Below are positions 1-3,536 of a stretch of 5,690 nucleotides of DNA, piece after piece (the first letter of the stretch is position 1; each line of letters opens with the position of its first letter). The DNA is from Chitinophaga pinensis (GTDB lineage: Bacteria; Bacteroidota; Bacteroidia; Chitinophagales; Chitinophagaceae), in the NCBI GenBank assembly GCA_945866165.1, contig CAMBGO010000153.1, positions 1 through 5,690 on the forward strand. The letters are read 5' to 3'. Under the pieces are notes generated by a model that was not told the DNA's origin, did no database searches, and saw only the letters and a program-made list of their open reading frames with translations. A program made the translations under genes and the position numbers.

Positions 1-326
1 GTTAATGCCCTTTGGTATAAAACTGTTTCAAAAACTTCGGAACGAACATTTTTAAGGTCCTCCTCTGAATTTTCATCAAAGTCTGCTTCATATTGTAGGA
101 TCTCATCTAATGTACTTATGGTACCTTCCATCCTTGATGAAATAACTGCTTCCTGATTTCTTAATGGGGCCAGAAAAAATTCTGTGCTGTGAAGCGACTT
201 AAGCACTTGATCATATCGTGCCAAGGCATCGGTGGCTTTTAATAGCGACCCTAGCAATTGATCAAGCCTCAAATTACGTGGAGGAAATGCTTCATAATGG
301 TAGTTGACTGCATTTTGAGTATCCAT
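1..326 (-). CDS. Fic family protein, class II, N-terminal part (runs off the left edge)
   Basis: Seen: reading the minus strand from the ATG at 326-324 gives 108 uninterrupted codons to the window edge, starting MDTQNAVNYHYEAFPPRNL. The pattern is that of a Fic N-terminal domain: an early FPP segment (residues 14-16), a leucine-rich helix (about 19-45), then NQEAVISSRMEGT (57-69). S63, E67 and G68 fit the (S/T)xxxE(G/N) inhibitory-helix motif placed N-terminal to the Fic core, which defines class II. Known: Fic enzymes transfer AMP or another nucleotide monophosphate to a hydroxyl side chain of a target protein, and the motif glutamate blocks productive ATP binding until relieved. Not visible: the catalytic HxFx(D/E)GNGRxxR motif lies beyond the edge, so activity cannot be judged. 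Start choice: the frame is open back to a stop at 393-395, but the family pattern begins right after this ATG. The target is unknown. Confidence 0.85.
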   Translation of the reverse strand, partial: MDTQNAVNYHYEAFPPRNLRLDQLLGSLLKATDALARYDQVLKSLHSTEFFLAPLRNQEAVISSRMEGTISTLDEILQYEADFDENSEEDLKNVRSEVFETVLYQRAL

Positions 327-343
327 ACCCTTATTTATATATT

Positions 344-351
344 CAAAAATA
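344..351 (-). promoter_or_regulatory. Possible Bacteroidota -7 box for the Fic gene
   Basis: On the minus strand this octamer reads TATTTTTG, matching the Bacteroidota -7 consensus TAnnTTTG, and lies 17 bases before the Fic ATG. A -33 TTTG at the normal spacing of about 19 bases is not present (the bases there read TACA), and the resulting leader would be only about 12 nt. In such AT-rich DNA a chance match is quite possible. Confidence 0.25.
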
Positions 352-448
352 CTAAAATATGAGCGATAAATGTAATTGACTATCAAAAATGTCTAAAAAT
401 GATCAACAAGAGCTTTTGAATATAACGAATGTATGTCTATCATTTTCT

Positions 449-471
449 GTTGACTACAATTTGTAGCCAAC
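449..471. promoter_or_regulatory. 23-bp near-perfect dyad, operator-like
   Basis: Arms GTTGACTACAA (449-459) and TTGTAGCCAAC (461-471) flank a single T and pair at 10 of 11 positions; the only mismatch is A453 against C467. The inner TACA-ATT-TGTA recalls the TACAnnTGTA boxes bound by BlaI/MecI/CopY-type repressors, but with a 3-base rather than 2-base centre. It lies about 120 bp from both the divergent Fic start and the AbiEi remnant. No BlaI-type gene is present in the window. The dyad is plain; the operator role and the regulator are inference. Confidence 0.45.
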
Positions 472-545
472 TGGATTCATTTCGCTTTTACCCTACTGCG
501 TCATAAAAAAATATTCTATTAGACATATTAGTTTAACTAAATTGA

Positions 546-572
546 ATTTAACGGTAATTATCGCCGTTAAAT
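546..572. promoter_or_regulatory. Inverted repeat ahead of the AbiEi remnant, likely antitoxin operator
   Basis: Perfect 9-bp arms ATTTAACGG (546-554) and CCGTTAAAT (564-572) are separated by 9 bases, placing the arm centres about 18 bp apart, close to two helical turns. The element ends 14 bp before the ATG at 587, where a repressor would cover the promoter or transcription start. Known: AbiEi antitoxins of type IV abiE systems repress their own operon by binding inverted repeats upstream of it. That this repeat is the operator of the broken gene is inference from position and symmetry. Confidence 0.5.
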
Positions 573-586
573 AGCCGATTTAAAAT

Positions 587-802
587 ATGGCAATAAGTAT
601 AGACCTAAGACAAAAACTTCATCATTTGATACCTGAGGGGTCTTTTGTTACGCGAGATTTACTTCTAACCCAGGGAATCACTCATCATACCAATTTTTCA
701 TTTCTTAAAATTTTAATTATAGGCCTTTCTAAGAAATTGTTTTTAATTTATCAAGTGACATTATTGTTTAGAGAAACTACCTCAAAACAAAAAAGCCCCT
801 AA
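587..802 (+). pseudogene. Truncated AbiEi-like antitoxin remnant (N-terminal winged-helix piece)
   Basis: The first 35 or so residues, including LHHLIPEGSFVTRDLLLTQG (11-30) followed by ITHHT, resemble the N-terminal wHTH of AbiEi-type antitoxins, where a 'PEG.x.TR..LL..G' pattern opens the DNA-binding domain. After about residue 35 the sequence becomes low-complexity (FSFLKILIIGLSKKLFLIY) and the recognition-helix and wing pattern is only faintly traceable. The frame stops at codon 72, inside the terminator hairpin of the opposite-strand RNA. Full-length relatives are commonly around 200 residues and are followed by a nucleotidyltransferase toxin gene (AbiEii); neither the C-terminal domain nor the toxin is here. 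I read it as a decayed fragment with its upstream inverted repeat preserved. A genuine short DNA-binding protein is a less likely alternative. The family call rests on motif memory, not a search. Confidence 0.5.
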
Positions 803-834
803 AACATTTTATATCAATGTAATAGGAGCCTTTT
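784..834 (-). terminator. Intrinsic terminator of the minus-strand RNA
   Basis: On the minus strand AAAAGGCTCCTA (834-823) pairs with TAGGGGCTTTTT (801-790) over 12 bp, including two G-U pairs. After a TT/TT internal loop, ACATT (820-816) pairs with AATGT (808-804) around a 7-nt loop. A T-rich tract (794-784, TTTTTTG then TTTT) follows. On the plus strand the two G-U pairs become A-C mismatches, so the hairpin is built for minus-strand transcription and serves the RNA gene upstream of it. It also overlaps the last codons of the AbiEi remnant. Confidence 0.8.
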
Positions 835-1015
835 ATTGCTGTAGGGGGAGGAGTCGAACCTCCACGAGGCAGTTAGCTGTAGCACAAAGTTGAGTGGTCG
901 ACCCTGGTCGTCAGTATTGCTACCAACGGCTCTACACTACGTTTATCCTGTTATCCCCACCCCCGAGACAAGAGGGAATGTCTGCCAAATTTCATCACCC
1001 CACAGTGTTAATGAA
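784..1015 (-). ncRNA. Candidate structured small RNA with a tRNA-type T arm, family not recognised
   Basis: Seen on the minus strand: a perfect T-arm motif (863-847), stem GGAGG/CCTCC around the loop TTCGACT; a 6-bp stem GTAGCA (923-918) with TGCTAC (884-879); inside it a 4-bp hairpin CGAC/GTCG with loop CAGG (910-899); a 5-bp hairpin AGACA/TGTCT (983-979 with 970-966). The 3' end CTACA (844-840) can close the domain with TGTAG (936-932), or, within CCCCCTACAG (848-839), with CTGTGGGG (1005-998) over 8 bp and a bulge. A TAnnTTTG box lies upstream and an intrinsic terminator downstream, giving a transcript of about 230 nt. It is not a normal tRNA: there is no D arm or anticodon arm, no T8, and about 97 nt between acceptor-like strands. 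It is not tmRNA: too short, no tag reading frame ending ALAA. Start and end are approximate, and function is unknown. Confidence 0.55.
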
Positions 1016-1021
1016 CTGATG

Positions 1022-1029
1022 CAAATTTA
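1022..1029 (-). promoter_or_regulatory. Bacteroidota -7 box for the minus-strand RNA
   Basis: On the minus strand this reads TAAATTTG, an exact fit to TAnnTTTG. It would start transcription near 1015, about 10 bases before the 5' strand of the CTGTGGGG closing stem (1005-998). A -33 TTTG at the usual spacing was not found; the nearest is at 1062-1059, 29 bases upstream instead of about 19. Its placement directly ahead of a structured region with its own terminator makes it more credible than the sequence match alone. Confidence 0.4.
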
Positions 1030-1136
1030 AAGTAAATGACTATTCATTGATAATAATTCAAATAATATTTTTAAATTATAGAAATAATTTAATAAATTGC
1101 ATTTATAATTGAAATACTTTAAAAACACGATCTGCA

Positions 1137-1604
1137 ATGGCTGGAAAATTGAATCTTGACAAACTAGACCTGCAAATCATCCAAATCATGATGGCTGATG
1201 CAGGTATCTCTTATGCCGACCTTGGAAAACAGTTGTTTGTTTCAGGCGGAACCATTCATGTACGTATCAAAAAACTACAAGAAATAGGCATCGTTAAAGG
1301 CACAAAACTGAATGTTGACCTCAAACTGTTGGGCTACGATATTACTGCTTTTGTTGGAATCTTTCTTGAAAAAAGTTCCTTGTACGATCAAGTGGCAGAA
1401 GACCTCAAAAAAATTCCTGAAATTATTCGCCTTAATTATACCACTGGCAATTATAGTATGTTCCTCGAAGTGGTTGCAAAAGATATCAATCAACTACGCT
1501 TTGTATTGCACGATGAACTGCAAAAAATAAAAGGCATTGAACGCACTGAAACGTTCATTTCACTTGATGAAAGTTTTAATAGGACTGTTCCTGTTGCGGG
1601 ATGA
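1137..1604 (+). CDS. Lrp/AsnC family transcriptional regulator
   Basis: A 155-residue protein, the usual length for the family. Residues 5-55 form the AsnC-type HTH: LDKLDLQIIQIMMADAGISY, then the turn and recognition helix around LGKQLFVSGGTIHVRIKKL and the closing 'EIGIVKG' (49-55). Residues 67-145 are the RAM (effector-binding) domain, beginning GYDITAFVGIFLE and including TTGNYSMFLEV (102-112), the loop region that binds amino acids in Lrp relatives, and a C-terminal beta strand TETFISLDE (137-145). Known: such proteins form dimers and octamers that bind DNA in response to small molecules, often amino acids. The effector and targets cannot be told here. The gene is monocistronic: divergent from the minus-strand RNA gene (shared 107-bp AT-rich spacer, 1030-1136) and convergent with the glycosyltransferase. 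Near its start, TACTTTAA (1115-1122) is an imperfect -7 candidate. No Shine-Dalgarno is visible, which is normal in this phylum. Confidence 0.93.
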   Translation: MAGKLNLDKLDLQIIQIMMADAGISYADLGKQLFVSGGTIHVRIKKLQEIGIVKGTKLNVDLKLLGYDITAFVGIFLEKSSLYDQVAEDLKKIPEIIRLNYTTGNYSMFLEVVAKDINQLRFVLHDELQKIKGIERTETFISLDESFNRTVPVAG

Positions 1605-1615
1605 AGAGTTTAAAG

Positions 1616-1835
1616 TTTAATGTTTAGGCGTTTAGGGTTTAGATGTTTAGAAATCATCACTAAACCATAAGCCCTAAACTGTATATAGAATAAGGGAGTC
1701 TAGATGAATTCATTAAACCCTCAACCCTAAACACCTCAACCCTCAACCCTAAACTCTAAACCCTAAACAACTCAACCCTAAACCCTAAACAACTCAACCC
1801 TAAACCCTAAACACCTCAACCCTAAACACCTCAAC
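1616..1835. repeat. CCCTAAA-type degenerate tandem repeats with an inverted left arm
   Basis: The convergent spacer is almost wholly repetitive. Left part (1616-1650): TTTAGGG-type words including GTTTAGGGTTTAGA (1630-1643). Right part (1661-1835): many copies of CCCTAAAC joined by AACTC or ACCTC linkers. A 22-bp unit occurs twice exactly, at 1761-1782 and 1783-1804 (CCCTAAACAACTCAACCC plus TAAA), then continues as variants to 1835. The left word 1630-1643 is an exact 14-bp inverse of 1755-1768, so either transcript could fold back on itself. The unit resembles a plant-type telomere repeat, but this is an internal site between two convergent bacterial genes. It probably serves as, or has expanded from, a bidirectional terminator. 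No spacer structure of a CRISPR kind is present. Confidence 0.85.
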
Positions 1836-1846
1836 ATTGTATTCCC

Positions 1847-2965
1847 TCACTTCAACTTTCTTCCTTTCCATGTATAGGTAGTAACCATTCCAAAACTGGC
1901 GGCTATCAACGTATACAATACATGAAAAGGCTGTGATGGAATAAACCAGCGTATCAGTTTTGTCTTATTAAAAAACCAAGCGATCCTTATCATAAAGGGC
2001 AATTCAACAATTATTTTTAAGAGCAGAAAAAATCCACATGCCTTGAAATAATAGGGATCGAAAAATCCTGCAACAAAAACGGCAACCAATCCAACATTCA
2101 CCAAAAAAACATTCAATAGGATGAGCTTTATCCATACATTGGAATAGCTTCCCGCTTTGCTGGCCCACCTTGTCCTTTGTTGAAAAAATGATTTCAAAGA
2201 ATTTGCTGGTTCTGTTGTTACAATTGCTTCTCGTGAATAACAGTATTGTACACTTCCAGGATATGCTTTCCCAATCTTTTCCATTAGCAACATATCATCC
2301 CCAGAAGCGATATGATCAATCCCCTCAAATCCATTCACTTTGTTGAATGCCTCTTTGGTATACAATAGATTTGCTCCATTGCACATATTAAACTGATTGC
2401 TGTGTACCGCAGACGCAGTAATACCTTGTAGTGAAAGGAAGTCGAGCGACTGAAATTTTTCAAGCAAGTTCAATTCCTTTCTAAACATCACGGGGGCTGC
2501 AACAAAAACAGCATCTGTTTTTTCCTTAAAAGAAACTATTGTATTTAACCAAGTAGTTGGGAAAATGCAATCTGCATCTGTTGTAACAATAATATCATGT
2601 GATGCTGCTGAGATTCCCCTGGCAATAGCCGCTTTTTTACCAACAACTTTTTCGCCACTTCCAATTTGAATTAGCCGCACTCCCCTTTCTTGAAAACTCC
2701 CAACAATCTCAGCAGTTTTATCACTGGATTGGTCATCCACCACGATAATCTCAAGGTTTTCAAAACCATGTTTCTGTAGCAAGACCGATTGCAAGCACCT
2801 GATAATATGATCTTCTTCATTCCTCGCCGCAATAACAACCGTAACAGATGCATGGCTCATTCCATGTGCTGAATAATATGGGATGTCCATTAAACGTCTG
2901 TTCGCATTTCTAATAACAATGCGATAGGTAATTATCAAAAGCAGTAAAATACCGAGCGATATCAT
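1847..2965 (-). CDS. Membrane-anchored family 2 glycosyltransferase
   Basis: A 372-residue protein with a GT-A fold. Order: N-terminal membrane segment (about 3-18); VTVVIAARNEE (41-51), the nucleotide-sugar binding start of GT2; IIVVDDQSSD (73-82); TTDADC (128-133) with the metal-binding DAD (130-132); NGANLLY (196-202); SGDDMLL (221-227), the likely general-base region; QQRTRW (262-267), the Q(Q/R)xRW signature shared with processive GT2 synthases; then three C-terminal helices (about 278-301, 308-328, 346-363). The active site faces the cytoplasm beside the inner membrane. Family knowledge suggests transfer of a sugar from a nucleotide donor to a lipid or a growing glycan; donor and acceptor are not deducible. 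All key motifs are intact. The start at 2965 gives a clean membrane helix. The gene is divergent from marR and convergent with lrp, with no glycan cluster around it in the window. Confidence 0.92.
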   Translation of the reverse strand: MISLGILLLLIITYRIVIRNANRRLMDIPYYSAHGMSHASVTVVIAARNEEDHIIRCLQSVLLQKHGFENLEIIVVDDQSSDKTAEIVGSFQERGVRLIQIGSGEKVVGKKAAIARGISAASHDIIVTTDADCIFPTTWLNTIVSFKEKTDAVFVAAPVMFRKELNLLEKFQSLDFLSLQGITASAVHSNQFNMCNGANLLYTKEAFNKVNGFEGIDHIASGDDMLLMEKIGKAYPGSVQYCYSREAIVTTEPANSLKSFFQQRTRWASKAGSYSNVWIKLILLNVFLVNVGLVAVFVAGFFDPYYFKACGFFLLLKIIVELPFMIRIAWFFNKTKLIRWFIPSQPFHVLYTLIAASFGMVTTYTWKGRKLK

Positions 2966-3021
2966 CTTCTTAATTTACGTTGAGGTCATGTGTTAAATTT
3001 CAACTTTTTCTGACTTAATTT

Positions 3022-3040
3022 ATTTTTTGAGTCAAAAAAT
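3022..3040. promoter_or_regulatory. Perfect 19-bp palindrome in the glycosyltransferase-marR spacer
   Basis: The sequence ATTTTTTGAGTCAAAAAAT has 9-bp arms that are exact inverse complements around a central G. It lies 56 bp before the glycosyltransferase start and 34 bp before the marR start, so a bound protein could affect both. Its centre is about 31 bp (three helical turns) from the second palindrome at 3055-3070. A dyad this exact in a short divergent spacer is operator-like; binding by the adjacent MarR protein is inference. Confidence 0.55.
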
Positions 3041-3054
3041 TCACTAATTTCAAT

Positions 3055-3070
3055 TTAGTTGCATAACTAA
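3055..3070. promoter_or_regulatory. MarR-type operator overlapping the marR start region
   Basis: TTAGTT-GCAT-AACTAA is a perfect 6-bp-arm inverted repeat ending 4 bp before the marR ATG. Its size and TTAG...CTAA ends recall MarR/SlyA-family boxes such as TTAGCAAGCTAA. Being so close to the start codon, a bound dimer would block the marR-acyl-CoA dehydrogenase promoter or initial transcription, giving autorepression. The symmetry is seen; the regulator assignment follows from family habit and position. Confidence 0.6.
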
Positions 3071-3074
3071 CGAT

Positions 3075-3515
3075 ATGTCAAACAACCAATTCAAGCGTGG
3101 CGAATTATATAGCTTTATCACGGGTGTGGCTTCAACAGCCATCTCACGCCGTTTGCAAAAAAATTTCAAGCAGGAAGGTATTGAAATTACCATTGAACAA
3201 TGGAGTGTTCTTTATCATCTCTGGAAAAAAGATGGGATTAGTCAACAAGAACTGTGTAACGCTTCTTACCGGGATAAGCCGAGCATCACCAGGTTGGTTG
3301 ACAACCTTGAAAAATTAAATATGGTGAAAAGAGTTGGTTCTCCAAACGATAGAAGAATGAACCTTATTTGTTTGACCGATGCTGCAAGAAAACTGCAGGA
3401 GCAAACAATGGCAATTGCAGAGACTACTTTAAATGAGGCACTAGATGGAGTGAGTGCTGCCGATATTGAAAGGGCAAAGTCTGTGTTGCAAAAAGTGTAC
3501 GATAACCTTAAATAA
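3075..3515 (+). CDS. MarR family transcriptional regulator
   Basis: A 146-residue protein, typical MarR length. An N-terminal dimerisation helix (about 8-32) precedes the winged helix: ITIEQWSVLYHLWKKDGIS (38-56), then the HTH with recognition helix about 68-81 (KPSITRLVDNLEKL), the wing VKRVGSPNDRRMNLICLT (84-101) with the conserved D-R-R at 92-94, and C-terminal dimerisation helices (103-145). Known: MarR proteins bind short palindromes as dimers and usually release DNA on binding a small ligand. Two palindromes lie just upstream, and a long acyl-CoA dehydrogenase gene starts 21 bp after the stop with no terminator between, so the pair is very probably one transcript. The simplest reading is a repressor of fatty-acid breakdown that responds to an acyl-CoA or related ligand. 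C61 is a lone cysteine near the recognition helix; redox sensing is not supported by this alone. Confidence 0.93.
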   Translation: MSNNQFKRGELYSFITGVASTAISRRLQKNFKQEGIEITIEQWSVLYHLWKKDGISQQELCNASYRDKPSITRLVDNLEKLNMVKRVGSPNDRRMNLICLTDAARKLQEQTMAIAETTLNEALDGVSAADIERAKSVLQKVYDNLK

Positions 3516-3536
3516 AAAAAATAAAAAATCAATACG

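Larger units (their letters stand above)
327..586. other. Non-coding divergent spacer between fic and the AbiEi remnant
   Basis: This 260-bp AT-rich stretch has no convincing coding frame on either strand. It carries the dyad at 449-471, the inverted repeat at 546-572 and a possible -7 box at 344-351, each listed separately. Nothing else with recognisable structure was seen in it. Confidence 0.6.

Noticed and set aside
839..936. Ordinary tRNA on the minus strand, from TGTAGAG to the T arm and CCCTACA
   Set aside because: The acceptor would have an A-C mismatch, positions 8-9 would be CC instead of the nearly invariant T8, no D arm or 7-nt anticodon loop can be drawn, and the length of about 97 nt has no matching long variable arm. 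Listed as a structured RNA instead.
941..957. GGGGATAACAGGATAAAC (minus) as a 23S rRNA fragment or I-SceI-like homing site
   Set aside because: Only about 12 bases agree with the 23S GGGGATAACAGG segment and the flanks do not; this is too short to support either.
981..1000. Hammerhead ribozyme core on the minus strand (GTGATGAAAT)
   Set aside because: The invariant CTGANGA and separate GAAA with three joining stems are not present.
784..1015. tmRNA on the minus strand, prompted by the GGGGTGATG-like start and T arm
   Set aside because: The whole space up to lrp is too short for a tmRNA of this phylum, no tag frame ending in ALAA plus stop is present, and the 5' and 3' ends do not make the usual acceptor stem.
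1713..1835. CRISPR array
   Set aside because: The repeats are directly adjacent with 5-base linkers, there are no unique spacers of constant length, and no cas gene is present.
1616..1835. True telomere or linear replicon end
   Set aside because: The TTTAGGG-like words are degenerate, occur in both orientations, and lie between two intact chromosomal genes.
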